Positions 31,306 through 44,387 of a stretch of DNA of 64,000 nucleotides are shown one piece after another. The stretch lies in NCBI RefSeq assembly GCF_024868665.1, contig NC_079896.1:14474029-14538028 (forward strand), in the 5' to 3' direction. Numbering within the stretch: position 1 is the stretch's first letter; the number at the start of each line of letters is the position of its first letter. The stretch is from Triplophysa rosa. Taxonomy: Eukaryota > Chordata > Actinopteri > Cypriniformes > Nemacheilidae. Made by a program: the position numbers and the translations under genes. The notes under the pieces were generated by a model. It did not search any database and was not told where the DNA came from. It saw nothing but the letters and a program-made list of their open reading frames with translations.

Positions 31306-34300
31306 ATGACGCAGCACAAAACGAAACGTGATTGGTTGCTTTACCTGTCAGTCATATGGCCTCTTGGGCGGGCCTTGGCCAAAGACAGCGGCGAGAGCTT
31401 CCAGACCTTCAGTATGAAAGTCTGACCACGCGAGACTAGCACGAATGTGACAGGTCAGTCTACGATTACGGCTAGTTACTGATTAGTCTCCAAATGCTCC
31501 AAATCCTCCTCCTCACCTTTTAGGCTTAACCCTGTCAGATGGGGTTGAATATGTTGTGTCTTGTCATCAAGCAAGCACATGTTAGGGTCATGGTCACTCT
31601 TACAGGAGTGTGTGGTCACTTGCAGAAGCACTACGTTACAATTAAATGTCAAACAGTTACCTGACAGGGCAAACAATTATGAGGATATCTGGAGTTCTGC
31701 TTTAGCAACAGGGTGTATTTCAAGGAAACAGGACAGGAACTGAGATTGAAAACAGGAAATTAAGAGAAGCTGTTTAGAAGAACAAGTAAAGAGATCCTTA
31801 TAGACTAAATTTATACATTAGACAATTGTAAACGATTACAGTTATGCTTCTTTTAATGTTAAAAAGAGCTTATGTACTATTAAAACTCAAAACTTTTTTT
31901 CCCAGTCTAGGGAAGATCATTTTGTATACTTGCATACTTGAGTTTGCTTCTATTAAATACACCAAAAAATATTCCCAAACATTCTGAGGATAAATTGTAA
32001 AATGTCTGCCAAACCTTGTGTATTTGTGGCATCTTTCAGAAGGATTACAACATTGGGAAAAAATGGTTATAACAAATGAGTGATATCTCTCATAATTTTC
32101 TTTTTGTGGCTAATTTGGCTTGCGTTCACTCTGTTTCGTTTATACCCGTGACAATGTGCTTTAAACAAAATTGGGAATGAAAATTGTTTTTGACCTCATA
32201 GTAAACCCACAGCCTGTGTTAGCTCATTTGACATTATAACAGGGTGTTTAGATAGAAGTCTGGTTAATTCTTAGATTTTTTTTCTGAAAAAAATCTTGTA
32301 AAACAATTTTTTGTATACTGTTTTGGCCCCAAAAAACTTGACTTTTAACGTATAGACCCCAGGAGAAAAAGTATGATAAACTGTTTAAAGCAATAACGCA
32401 TACAAATAAATTTCACATAAACACACACACAGACGGCAGCTGTAAAGTGTCAGTGCTGCCCTCTTATTCACACTGAACTAACATCCTTGTATGAAACCCT
32501 TCAAGTACAACCTCCCTCCTTTTCACACACACACACATTTTACTGCACAAATCAGAATGAATGACTTCCTGTCTCTGTTTCTTAGTGCCAGTGTGTTGTA
32601 CAGTGTTACAGTAGACAGTGCAGTCTGTTATCCCCTCAATAACAGAGAGAAATGCACAGCTGCTTTTTGCGCTGTGATGGTCATGGCTCTGATCCGGACT
32701 GTACCACAGCGCTGTATGATTAAGTGGAACTGAACACCCTGCAGTGACTGTGCATACTGCTTTCACTGCTCCATCACTATCACTATAAGAATAACAGTGA
32801 TTCCTTTCTCTTTAGTGGTCCTTTAAAGTTGAACTCTTAAATAATTATGCTAATTATCTTTTGGTTATTTTTCTGTATTTCCCAGCTTTTGTTTAGTGGT
32901 GTGCATTTGTGCTCTTTTTTCCCCACTTATTATACCTGCTTTTTTTTAAATAGAATTGCAATAAAATAAAATAACTACTAAAATAAACTAAAATATATTG
33001 TATTGTACATTGCATTACATACTGCTACATACAGTATGCTTAAATCAATTACTGAACTTAAATGGGTTCAGTAAGATTTAATAAATAGAGATTTGCCTGT
33101 CACTGTGTGTGACTAGCAAAACATATTCTCAATATGCAATTTCTTTCACTCAATTATTTAATGCTCTCTTGAAGCCTATTGCGAAAGTTTATATAGATAA
33201 ATAGGTGTTTAGAGCGTTTCATCTATATTTTCTGCTGAGTCTAGTACTGAACACCCTGAAAAAGGTGTCTGCAAAAAAAGGTGCTTATGTGTGTTGTGTG
33301 AAACAGCCCCCAGTGGTAATTGAGAGCCATTTGTTATGACACATGCTTTCCCAGTAATATAGGTTGGGATGACGTATGACGATCCAGTGGGATGTTTTTT
33401 GGCAGAGCAGTAAGATCTGACTCATTAAGGAGTACCTTATCCAGTTTTGATAAAGAGCCGTGTCTATGGCCATCCTCGCAGCCCTGTACATAAAGGCAGA
33501 CTCTTCCCGGCTGCGAGAGTTGGGAAATAATAGCTAAGAGCTGAGAGCCCCCCCTCCAGTCAGACAAAAGCAGCCCACAAACAGTGGTCTTACAAGCTTG
33601 CAATCGGCTCCCTTCATCACTGCCATCTCTACAAAGGCCTGGCTAGAAGTTGATAGTCTGATACCCCTGTGACGGGAGGCAGAGAATGGCTGTTTTGACA
33701 CGGGCTTGATGGGCGGTAATCCTTTAGTTCCAGGTTAACTCTCTCCTTCATCGCAATGAATGAAACAGCAGTGCTCTCATCAGTCTGCAGTGACCGAAGG
33801 ATCAAAGTGCCAGAACCCTTCCCTCTGCCCGCAAGCCTGTTTGTATGTGTGTTTGTGGATCTTGGGTCTTGGAAAGAGGAAAAACAAAGTTTTCATTCTA
33901 TGGCTGTAGATGTGATAAGAGCAGCAAATAGTTAGGGACAAGAATGTGTGTTCTGTAGAGGAACTCTGCAGCCTGATAAGAGAAGAATTGCTCTATGGCA
34001 CATTTACACTAGATTAGATGCCGTACTCCGAATGGGAATAAATACCAGTGGTACCAATACCAATAAGCAGTGGTTCTCAGCAGCTTTTGTGTCTGAATTC
34101 AGATTTGAAAGTACTGGCAGTCTTAATTATATTTTCTGTTACCTGTGACTCTTTTAGAGGACAACTTGCCAACATTGGCATCAGTTTTCACCAATTGACA
34201 GAGAAAAGGTGTGTCAAAACACTTCCGATATTGATTGATTGAGTGTCTTCAAGCAACAACAAAAGATATGGCACATGTTTCCTTCTCTCTTTTAAAACTT

Positions 34301-34780
34301 GATAAGCTTGAATTCTGTGTGTAGGTGTTGCATTTCACATGTCAAAACTGTCAGTGTCACAAAAAAGCCCTCTACCTTTTGACAAACAAGTGTAATTTTG
34401 TCTTAGCTACATGACAACAAACACTGAACAGCCTGTGTCTCTTATCCCTCTTTGAGAGTGTGATTCTACAGCGTAGCCGAAAATAAACAAAGTCAAGCCA
34501 GTTTAATCTCACTCACAGGGCATCTTTGTCCAATCAATTTAGCGAAAGTTAAACATCAAACGCCTGCTCTTGGCCGCTGCTCAGCGTGAGGCAGAGCGGA
34601 TGATTGTTTTATCTGGTGGAATTCTTAGATAGAGACTGGTGCCCCAGCAAACCCAAACATGAGATTTTGATGAGGTGAAGAGAAGAGCGGCAACATCGCC
34701 ACCTCCAGCTAGAGAAAATTCTATAAAGAATTGGTTTTACACACAAAACCTCAACTTCAGTGCCGAGGAATGTTACTCCT
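31306..34780 (+). other. tgfbr3 intron, nothing recognised
   Basis: Mostly unique-looking AT-rich sequence. A short CA run lies near 32523-32536. No exon or transposon ends were supported. Confidence 0.45.
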
Positions 34781-34856
34781 AATTCAATTGAATTGCATTT
34801 AATTTATTTGTATAGTGCTTTGTCCAATGCACATTGATTTACAGCAGCTTTACTGT
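34781..34856 (-). repeat. LINE/SINE tail fragment
   Basis: AATTCAATTGAATTGCATTT then ATTTGTATAGTGCTTTGTCC matches the style of fish retroposon 3' tails read on the minus strand (AAGCACTATACAAATAAATT). Only the tail is present. Confidence 0.5.
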
Positions 34857-35879
34857 TAACATTATTAATGGCCCTGTCAACGCTGTTAATTTTGTGTCCT
34901 AGTATGTAAATTGTGTGGTCTGCCATAAAAATGTTCATTTTAACCATGACTCATCGGGCTTATATTAACATATGCATATTGTGTATTCAACCTAATTAGA
35001 TCATACAGTATTTGTCTTTGGATCAGCAGATAATATCTAGGAGACTTGCCCCCAATTTCGTAGACAAAAACATACAATCTGATGTCTGTCGACTTGCCCA
35101 CGTGTTCAGGTAAGTCTGCTCAGAGGCCGGATGAGGTAGATATATCAGTTATGATAATCAGGGTCCAGGCCACAGCACTATGTGCTCAGACACAGGCAGA
35201 TAGATAATACAGTGCACTAAGGGGGCCTCAGGGGTCACAGATCAGCATATAGTAGTGATAACAGCACTCAACAGATATATCGCTTAATCTTTTCCTCATT
35301 TATTCTTCTTCAGCCATCCAGAAAGAATAACATGAAGACAAAACATGCATCACACAAGCAACACACATCCACATAAGGCTACACATAACTCTCACAGAGT
35401 TCTACATTGTTTCAAACAAAGTGCTGTGAAAACGAGGCAAAATGAAGATCATGTCCAGACACATGGCATTGATTTGATCATATTTACAAGAAAATCTCCT
35501 GACAGCACAAATCTTTGCTGTGCAAAGCAAAACAGTGTTTTGCTCCCACATATCAGATTATATGTGCAAACATTGCGGTCCTGTCTCTAGACACTCATTT
35601 AAAATCAAATACACCACTGTGCAGTGAAAATGGTACAACAGTAATTTATTTTTTAATTTCAAGCAGATTCTTAGATAAAGTTGGTCCGTTCTTTTATTAA
35701 CTAAATTAATTATTTAATAATTTAATAGTTCCAAATAATTCCAGTTGCTCCTATTTGTTATATGAATAACATAAAAACGAATCGAAAAGATTTTGTCAAA
35801 AAGCAGAAATAAAACAATAATTGAAAATTAATCTGCATATTGTAGACTAATAGTAAAATTTCCTGTTTATAGTAATAGC

Positions 35880-36066
35880 CACCTGTATATTATGCTCATT
35901 GTACATGCCCATCTGTAAACTACTTCCATAATACTGTTTTTTTCCTGCATTTATGCAACCACTGTATATCCTGCACTTGCTGCTATTGCACTTTTGGTTA
36001 GACAAAACAACATTTTGTTTCCCTGTACTTGTACATGTGTAATGACAATAAAGTTGAATCTAATCT
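35880..36066 (+). repeat. LINE 3' tail with AATCT repeats
   Basis: CTGCACTTGCTGCTATTGCA, CTGTACTTGTACATGTGTAA and TGACAATAAAGTTGAATCTA followed by ATCTAAT repeats form a common teleost LINE 3' end. The coding part is missing. Confidence 0.65.
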
Positions 36067-36968
36067 AATATTGGTTATTGGACATGTGATTATATAAAAA
36101 TAATCATAATAATGACTGCAGTATGGTGCAGCGTGCGATCAGAGTGCGATCACCGCCTCCACCCCAGCACCACCTGTCTTGATCCGTTTACAGGATATTG
36201 GACCTACCATTGCAGCAACATATTTTTGCTTGCTCACTCCAGGGCAGATCTCGTATTTGTAGTTCACTTTATTTCAATAAATACACTCCTTGCACTATTT
36301 ATAATACTAAATGACCTAAATTAGTGGAGTATGCAAATTGAAATGCATATAAATAGTTAAGGAGAGGTGATTTATTAGTTCCTTTATGGTGTAAAGTTTC
36401 ACAGACAGACCGGCACATATCCACACTGAAATCTTCTTATGCTTATGTGTTAAATTAAACAGATGTGCAAACGGTTTCCCATCATCAGCATTAAAGCTAG
36501 CTTCAGTGAAGGGGTTTGTACAGGGAGGTGCAGCTGTCTTCTGTCATGATCTGTAGTTTCTCTGTAACTCAACCAGGCCAGACGTGCTCCCACATCACTC
36601 TCTCAGACAGCGGTTTGTGAAACAGGCTGTAAAATCAGGCCCAGGCACAGACTCTCTGGACTTCACTCTGGCCATGTCCTTTTCTTATCTCCCACAGCGC
36701 GAACATTTCAATTGATATTTTTTTCTGTGATCTGGCTTTGCTCAATTTAACAACTCTGTTCTGTTTGCAATTCAGTTGCAGTTTCAGTGGTGAGACTAAA
36801 GGCCATTGCACATTGAGTCCGAAATTTGCATCCGAAATTTCCGCACGTTAAGAAATAAATACGACCTCACGTTGTGTCAATCAACTTTACGCACTGCCTC
36901 CGATATTTGCGTCCAATTCAGACCGGGTTCGATTTTCTGCGTTTTTCGCATTCGTAGCAAGCATTTTG

Positions 36969-37193
36969 AGGCCATTGCACATTTTGTCAAAATTTTGGAC
37001 AATTCAGAGACATCGTACAAACCAGCTCCAAATACGAAAAAACTCATATGAAAATTTTAGACTGTATGTGCAAAGACCTGTAATATCTTCACACATACAG
37101 TCAGAAATTTTCGTATGCGTTTTTTTTTATTTGGCGCTGGTTTGTACGGTGTCTCTGAATTGTCCAAAATTTCGGCAAAATGTGCAATGGCCT
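36969..37193. mobile_element. Long-hairpin MITE
   Basis: Two arms of about 103 bp (36969-37072 and 37090-37193) are near-perfect reverse complements around a spacer of about 17 bp. They start AGGCCATTGCACATTTTGTC. A partial copy of the same end (GGCCATTGCACATTGAG) lies at about 36803. Transcribed through, it would fold into a stem of about 100 bp. Confidence 0.88.
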
Positions 37194-37965
37194 TAAGTAT
37201 GTTTGCAGAATAAAAAACGGAAACGTTTTTCCTTTGCATTTTTTGAAAAGTTTCACGTACACGTATCAAACCATCTGCATTTACAATAAGGAATAAAAAC
37301 TATGTATTATGCATGCCAGGCCAGTGGATGGCGCTGTTGCGCTATAAAGAAACCCTACGTGCTTGCGCACATCCGCATACACTGTTTTATTCTAAAAGTG
37401 CTTTTAATACACTTTTTCGGTGTGTATGTGTGTTTATTATGGAGGACTAAACCTGCAAAAATTATAAATAAATAAATGTATAAATATGTAACCTGTAAAT
37501 ATGTAAACGAATAAATGTAATAATATGAAAATAAATAAAGGAATGAATGGTTTGATAAAAGAAAATAATTCGTTTTAGCTATTATTGATCTTAGCTTTAA
37601 CTTTTCTTTTCATTTTTTAAATTGATTTATTATTTTTTGTGTCCATTTTTTAATTATTTTTAATTATTTTTATTTTTTTATTTTTAGATTATTTTATTTA
37701 TCATTTCCTTTTATTTTTACATTTATTTATTTATACGTTTATTTATTTTTATATTTATTTATTATCGCATGTATTTATTTCCACTTTTATTTATTTATTC
37801 TTCAATTTATTCTTACTTTTCTGTGTCTTGTATGATAATTAGATGGGTTGGTCTTGCCTACTATTGGTTCAGCGTAGATTGAAGCGTTTGATCGATTACT
37901 CTTGACTTGTTTTGGACTAACGTCACGTCGCTCACTGATCGTTTGCTTCGTGTATAACGTTAACT

Positions 37966-38196
37966 ATGGCGGGCGCACAATTAGCTAGAGAGTTACAGCA
38001 TTTAGCCAATGAAGTCGATAACCATGCATCAAATGACTATGTGTCATTCAGATTAGATGCACTTATTGATGATTTATTACAGATTGACGGCGAGATAAAT
38101 GACAAAGTTCTCCCTCGGTTGTTAGCCTCTTTGCAGCACATTCAAAGTCTGTGCGAGTCAGAGGGTGCTATGGTGGCGTTACAGTTCAACTGGTGA
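37966..38196 (+). CDS. Unrecognised reading frame in left arm
   Basis: A 76-codon frame starting MAGAQLARELQHLANEVDNH and continuing through DYVSFRLDALIDDLLQIDGE, acidic and predicted mostly helical. The arm copy at 38862-39086 preserves about 50 residues with few substitutions, and a good Kozak-like context (ACTATGGCGG) precedes both. After about residue 65 (SLCESEGAMV) the two copies diverge. This looks like the first exon of a transposon protein; I do not recognise the family and assign no function. The conservation could reflect arm-to-arm homogenisation and need not mean selection. Confidence 0.45.
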   Translation: MAGAQLARELQHLANEVDNHASNDYVSFRLDALIDDLLQIDGEINDKVLPRLLASLQHIQSLCESEGAMVALQFNW

Positions 38197-38861
38197 AAAT
38201 CATAAAGCACAAAATGTAATAAGGTTTAACTACACAGATGAGCTTGTAAACCGAAGTCGCAAGCTAACGCTTTGTCAAAGTGATAGTTATAAGCAGCCTT
38301 TCGGTTAGAAAAAGCGTAAAGATTTAATGTAACATGATGTAACATAATGTAAATGAATTGAGACATAGTGAACTTAAGTCACAAGTTAACACGGTAGTAA
38401 TGAGCATCGTTCTTTCACTACAGGGGCCATCAAATGGAAACCATTCCTTCTAAAAAGACGTGGTTACTAAACGGTACTCGTAAACTACATTCCATAAGAG
38501 ATAAATAACACAGAGGTCACAAGTTAAGACGGGCATATTCCCTTGATTCATCCAGCTGCATATTGTTGTGTGACATCTTGATATTATTGCAAAGATCCGC
38601 AGCAGCTAGCATTGCGAAATAGCTTAGTGTGATTGTTACCGTAGTGACACGCTGCCTCGCTTTATTGTATGGGTACGAATCCCGTGTCAAATCGCTTTAT
38701 TTATTTTTTCACCTCGCTTCAGCCGTTACGGGCGATCATACCAATAATTTGCAATCTTAACAAGAATGTCAAAATCATGTAACAAGAAAGTCTGTGTTTA
38801 TTAGACATCTTAATATCAAGTCGTCTTGTGCTTTCAGAATCGACGAATCTGCTGAGGTCGT

Positions 38862-39086
38862 TCATGCACCTCTTTGGCAGAGGACCTGTAACCGGAACTT
38901 GGTCACCACCTTAGCACCCCCTGACTCGCACAGATTTTGAAGAACTTTGTCATTTATCTCTCCGTCAATCTGTAATAAATCCTCAATAAATGCATCTAAT
39001 CTGAATGACACATAGTCATTTGATGCATGGTTATCGACTTCATTGGCTAAATGCTGTAACTCTCTAGCTAATTGTGCGCCCGCCAT
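38862..39086 (-). CDS. Unrecognised reading frame in right arm
   Basis: Mirror copy of the left-arm frame: 74 codons starting MAGAQLARELQHLANEVDNH, with DAFIEDLL in place of DALIDDLL. A deletion of about 27-33 bp removes the PRLLASLQHIQ part, joining KVLQ to NLCESGGAKV. The end (KFRLQVLCQRGA) differs from the left copy. Same caveats as its partner; function unknown. Confidence 0.45.
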   Translation of the reverse strand: MAGAQLARELQHLANEVDNHASNDYVSFRLDAFIEDLLQIDGEINDKVLQNLCESGGAKVVTKFRLQVLCQRGA

Positions 39087-39616
39087 AGTTACTTAACGTT
39101 ATACACGAAGCAAACGATCAGTGAGTGACGTGACGTTAGTCCAAAACAAGTCAAGAGTAATCGATCAAACGCTTCAATCTACGCTGAACCAATAGTAGGC
39201 AAGACCAACCCATCTAATTATCATACAAGACACAGAAAAGTAAGAATAAATTCAAGAATAAATAAATAAAAGTGGAAATAAATACATGCGATAATAAATA
39301 AATATAAAAATAAATAAACGTATAAATAAATAAATGTAAAAATAAAAGGAAATGATAAATAAAATAATCTAAAAATAAAATAAAAAAATAATTAAAAATA
39401 ATTAAAAAATGGACACAAAAAAAAAAAAAATCAATTTAAAAAATGAAAAGAAAAGTTAAAGCTAAGATCAATAATAGCTAAAACGAATTATTTTCTTTTA
39501 TCAAACCATTCATTCCTTTATTTATTTTCATATTATTACATTTATTCGTTTACATATTTATTTATTTATACATTTATTTATTTATAATTTTGCAGGTTTA
39601 GTCCTCCATAGTTTAT

Positions 39617-41799
39617 AGTAGTGTGCATTTAAATACTATGCCTCCGCTGATTTTAGTGGTGCAGTAAATCTACTTTTTGCTGGAGAAATGATAATAAGTA
39701 TGTCACGCGGCATGGAGGCTGCCATTATTGTTTGGGGAATACTCGCGCATGCCTACAGACTGAACGCGTGATACGCATGTGTATGATGTCATCATTTTTG
39801 GAAAACGCCGCCTTCAGATTTTACACGGAAACATTCAGACCCGTTTGCAAAAGTTTGCATTTTTAAGCCCCCAAAATGCCATTTTCGTGTAAATAACTGC
39901 CAAAACAGATAAAAAGTTTTCAGTTTTTAGCTGAAAACGGTCTCATGTAAAAGGCCTCGAGGGATGCCATGATATAATTTCTAGTGAAATGGTGTTGCAA
40001 TTACAATCAGTTGAAAGCCAATAACTGTCAGAATGGACTGCATTCTGCCTACAAACAAATATAGCAGAACGCAATCTTTGTTTATAAGGCTTACTCCGAA
40101 TTATGAAAACCTAAAAACATTGTAGAGAAATTGTTTATTTTAGATGGGAGAGCTCTTGTAATTTCTTATCCAGCAGATTTAAGGGTCCGGTTTAGATCCC
40201 AGATAAAATTTTCTGACCCAGACCCACAAAGAAGCGCTAGCTTCAGCTCCAGCACCCTTTGGTGGTAAAGGGGTATGTATGTGTTTAGTGGAATGCATTT
40301 TCCATCCTTTATAAGCTATTTATAATAGAGAATCGTTTAAGAAATTCTTTGTAAACCATGTTGTATCGGATGCATTGTCCTTGTTGCTTTACAGATGCAT
40401 TACGTAATAACAGATGGAGTTTCACAGAACCAGTGTGATCTGTGGGACTAATCAACGCTCATAAACTACAAATGTTGCCAATGTGTGATGAAGAGCATGT
40501 GAGCTCATTTTTAGAGTGGGGGTTTAGCTCATGGCTGGCCAAGGTAATTTGCTTCTCACCTTTAAACAGTTTTGGCTCAACGCATCTGTGTTTGTGCCTT
40601 TTTTTAAATGACTCACTTTTTTGGAATTGGTTCTGTCTGATTCTAAAATTCCAAAACTTTTACAACCAGGGGAGTTTGTGTTGTGTGCACCTTTTTCCAT
40701 TAGTCTGTCTGCGTCCTTTTTTCAGACAGATTACTTTCTTTACCTGTTTTTAATTAAAATGTATTTTTTGTTTGTTTATTGTATTCCATATGATGTTCTT
40801 GTTATTGAGGACTGTGCCCGTCAAACTCGAAATGACAAAGAATATCATGAAAAACTATGATTGTAAAAAACAAATGCAACTCAAAATAAGAAACTAAACA
40901 ATATTTACAAAATTATAACCTGTTATCCATTGCCTCAGGCAAATTAGCTTTTCTTCTTGTTTAGGTTTTAGGTGGTTGGCTTCTGGTTTATTACTACTAA
41001 ACTTGACATATTCACCTAAGTAAATTTTGTTGTTAGCATGTCATTAGTCAATAAACTTTATCGGTTAAGACAAGGCAAAGATGGTACTGTAGTATGTTCC
41101 AAATGTATGCACACTTAACCCATGCATACTTTATAGAATGAAAAAGAAAACCTTCATATCCTTTCTTGCTCTCCTTGGTATGTTTGCACTCAAATTCAAG
41201 CAAATCTGTGCAGGTAGGATTTGTTTGTGAAGGTCTGCTCAGAATGAGCCAAGGGGGAGGCTTAGGTTGCCACTAAATGCTAATTAAAATTTTCCTCCGA
41301 GCACAGACATTGAAAAGTCAAGTAAGGGAAAAAATGAAAAAATCAAGGGTCCATGTTAGCCAAACTCTTCGTGATAAGCAATCTGTAATTTCTTCCATTC
41401 TCTTCTCTCCAAAGTCCCTGTTGTTATGATTATTGCCATACTTTTATTGCTCTCATTGCTAAACAACTCATCCAACATCCTTCCACATAGACTCAGATCT
41501 GTTGGAGATGCACATTACGCAGCTCTGAGCCTTGGTCAACTCACTTGAGATGTAGCTCAACTGCCTGCCATTCAGAAAAACACATAAATACGTCACAATT
41601 CCATCTACAAGCACATCTGCTTCTTCTCAAAGAGACATTTTGAGTTTATGGCTGTCTTTTATCTGAATCAGTTTTATTGGACTAGGTAAGGCCTGATCTA
41701 CAATCCTGCCTCATAGAGTACAGAGCATCAGTTGACTTTTGATCAGGCCACTGCATCAGGTCTCACAATATCCTTAAGGTGCCATAGTCCCACTTTAAC
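39617..41799 (+). other. tgfbr3 intron, nothing recognised
   Basis: TTTTCGTGTAAATAACTGCC and CTGAAAACGGTCTCATGTAA near 39880-39950 look like a decayed DNA-transposon end, without a partner. Otherwise no exon or element is supported. Confidence 0.35.
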
Positions 41800-41898
41800 A
41801 AAATTATCCCGAGTCCCCTGCCTTCTGTTCCGTTCCTATGTACTGGCTGTTAAAGAAAATTCCTTGTGTGGCAATAAAGCTCTTCTGATTCTGATTCT
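41800..41898 (+). repeat. LINE 3' tail with TTCTGA repeats
   Basis: GTACTGGCTGTTAAAGAAAA then TTCCTTGTGTGGCAATAAAG and TCTTCTGATTCTGATTCT is a typical fish LINE 3' end; only the tail remains. Confidence 0.6.
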
Positions 41899-43706
41899 TA
41901 AAGACAAGACACTGTGTCTTCAAGGCCTCTTGCGAAACACACCAAATAAGGTGTTTCTTTGCAACCAGTTTTATGTTATTACTGTTTGATTTTGAAAACC
42001 TGCTTTCCTCATCCCTAAAGTATCAAAATGATGTTTCCCTGGGTTGGACATGACTTTCTTGGACTAAATGTTTCTTTTAAAAGTAAGAGTAAAACAAAAT
42101 AACATCCAATGTATCAGTCACAATGGTAACAATGTTTTCACATGCAAGCCTGTGAACTATTTCCAGTCCTATAATTGAGTGACTACATTAAAGCAAGCGA
42201 GACTTTGTTGTTTGACTGAATCTATGGTAATGATATTAACCAAATGTTATTTAGTTTGCATTACATAATTGCTTAAAACAGTAATTTGATAAGTAAGTAA
42301 TTTAACATTGCTATGAGAATGTGTTCACATGTGTTACTGTATAGTACTTACATGAGAAACAAACATAAAAAATACTATTTCCATTCATTGTTCTCCTAGA
42401 CATTAGTTGGATTACATGGAGATCAAATTAAGACATTTGCTGCCTCCTGCAAAAAAAACTTGTTTTTCCATTTTTCCCATATTACATGTCTCTGAAAGAC
42501 TCCGAGCAACAGGGATTTCAATACTCAAACAAATCAGTGAAAACCAAATTTTATAAACTACGTAGTAATAGTGAATAGGTCTATACTCCTACTGTGTCAA
42601 CTGTTGTCTCATTTGTTTCTGTTGGTATATTTCCCTTTTTCTGAGACAAAGCATTCCGAGTTATGAAGGACCAACCAGAAAAAACTATTCTCTACCGGGG
42701 AACCCTATGTTAATGTTTATTTCTCAGAATAAGGAATGACTTGATATGTTGGTCAGTGAAGAAGAGGATCAGTAATAAAGTCCTAAAAGTGATGAGGCAG
42801 TGCTTGTTTGTCAGGTCAGTGTTGAGAGGTAGTTCATCAAACCATGTGTGGAATGGAGTTTGGTTTCAATCTCACTGCAGGCTCTAAATCAGCAGGTTAT
42901 ATTTGGCCCACTGGGCCCTGTCAGAGGCTGCAGCTCAACATATAGATCAACAAAACACCAAATCTGGAACGGATTAATAAACAATTTGAGTAAAATAAAT
43001 TCATTGCTAGCTTTCTATTTTCACCAGTATAGATCTCTCTCTTTCACATTTGTCCCTTTTTCCCTTCCTATCGCCATCTTTTCCGAACAAAAGAGCCAGT
43101 GTGTGAAAGTTCAAATACCAGTGAGGTCACATATTATTGTGGCCTTCCAAAGAAAAACACTGCATTTCTCGGTCACTGTGGGATTATCTGCAGGGTGGAG
43201 ACATAAATAGCAAATACTTTGATAAGGACTAACAGGCATCCACAGTGTTGCTGTAGTCATGTTTTTGGCACAAACATTACTGGAAGAACTGCAGAATGCA
43301 GGAGAGAGGGCATTAAACAGGGGAGAGGAGAAGGAAGAATCTGAGTGGAAGTGGAATGAGATGTTACATGTTTAAGCACAGAGGTTCTCTACTTTGGGAA
43401 CACAAGAGATGCAAATGAGGTTGCAGGGGATTTTTGAGGTTGTGTGGGGTCACAAGAATTCTCCATTCCAGAAAGGCCACGTGTGCAAAAACACGACCTT
43501 ATGGTTTTTGAACCCGTTTGTGTGAATTCCATGTAAATTCTAATGTGAAACCCAGGGGGACAAAATATCACAGCATATGATCATATGGGTTTTAAATTAA
43601 ACTAGATTTAAACAAAATGTTCCAATACTAGTTCTAAGGGATATTCTTGTGTTTACTTTCACTCTCTTGCTTTTTCTCCTTTGACCTCATTCTGTGTTTT
43701 TTCCAG
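41899..43706 (+). other. tgfbr3 intron end, nothing else recognised
   Basis: Unique-looking sequence leading to the acceptor TGTTTTTTCCAG at 43706. The pyrimidine-rich tract CTTTTTCTCC...TGTGTTTTTTCC is well formed. Confidence 0.5.
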
Positions 43707-43844
43707 GTGGCGCTACAGCTGCGGCCCATCCAGTCTTTGCGTGTGCATCAGAAACCGTTGGTTTTTGTCTTGAACTCCCCTCAGCCGATAATCTGGAAAC
43801 TTCATACAGAGAATCTAGCCCCAGGAGTCAAACGCATTTTCCAC
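43707..43844 (+). CDS. tgfbr3: Betaglycan exon, orphan domain
   Basis: A 138-bp exon of exactly 46 codons, phase 0 at both ends, between a TTTTTTCCAG acceptor and a GTAAGT donor. The product reads VALQLRPIQSLRVHQKPLVF then VLNSPQPIIWKLHTENLAPG and VKRIFH, matching the betaglycan orphan-domain strand pattern (a VFLLNSPxPLxWxLxTExLxxGVxRxF core). The domain is extracellular and binds TGF-beta ligands. The frame joins the previous exon after PAE and the next before VAEGSEV. The upstream intron is 31.5 kb and the downstream one 17.7 kb, so recognition must work over long distances. The gene name is secure; the numbering within the gene is not determined. Confidence 0.95.
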
Positions 43845-44387
43845 GTAAGTCTGACTCACAAACCATCTCTCTATCCCAGTCTTATGTGCCTCTACACCTT
43901 GCGAGCCACCCTCATCCTTATTTTTGTAGTAATGAATATTTCAATTTGCATTCGGAATCAACAAGCATCTTCAAACACACAATTCATTCACACTCTCCTT
44001 GGCACCACACTCTCACTCACTCAAAGATGTATTCAGGTGTGTGTACCTAGAGGAAACACAAACATACACATGTTTACACACAAACCTGCCATGTGCCAAT
44101 TTCAACCTTCCTTCAGACAGATGCATGTGTAATTGCATCTGGCAAAGGCTCATAGGTTTATATTGATTGCTGTAGTCTGTGGATTGTGACCAGGCTCCCT
44201 GATGGAGGTTTGGTGGTGAGACGGTTCTATGAAAATGCCAGTAATTAGCAGAGTGCTGAGTTTTATTCTGTAGTCTTGGTTTTGTACTCGTGGCTTTCAA
44301 AACCCTTCCCTGGGCCACCGCTAAAACATTACTAGATTTCTTTTTGAGATGTGGAACACTCATTTTGGTTAACACTTGACAATAAGG

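Larger units (their letters stand above)
37438..39610. repeat. Giant inverted repeat (2.17 kb) with coding arms
   Basis: The left arm (37438 to about 38175) and right arm (about 38885-39610) are reverse complements over some 700 bp, with small indels. The outer ends read TATGGAGGACTAAACCTGCA and its complement. Both are flanked by GTTTAT (37432-37437 and 39611-39616), consistent with a 6-bp target duplication and movement as one unit. Each arm contains an AT-rich TTTATTT tract, a promoter-like stretch and the same short gene start (ATG at 37966 on + and 39086 on -). The central ~700 bp is unique and shows no frame. Long inverted repeats with a 6-bp duplication recall Polinton-type elements, but the termini do not match that family, so the class is open. 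Confidence 0.85.
12220..43706 (+). other. tgfbr3: tgfbr3 intron, 31.5 kb, transposon-rich
   Basis: Donor GTGAGA at 12220; acceptor TGTTTTTTCCAG ending at 43706. It is phase 0. The first 13 kb is packed with nested transposons, 25-36 kb is mostly unique AT-rich sequence, and 36.9-39.6 kb holds large inverted repeats. I saw no additional betaglycan exon inside. Confidence 0.85.
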
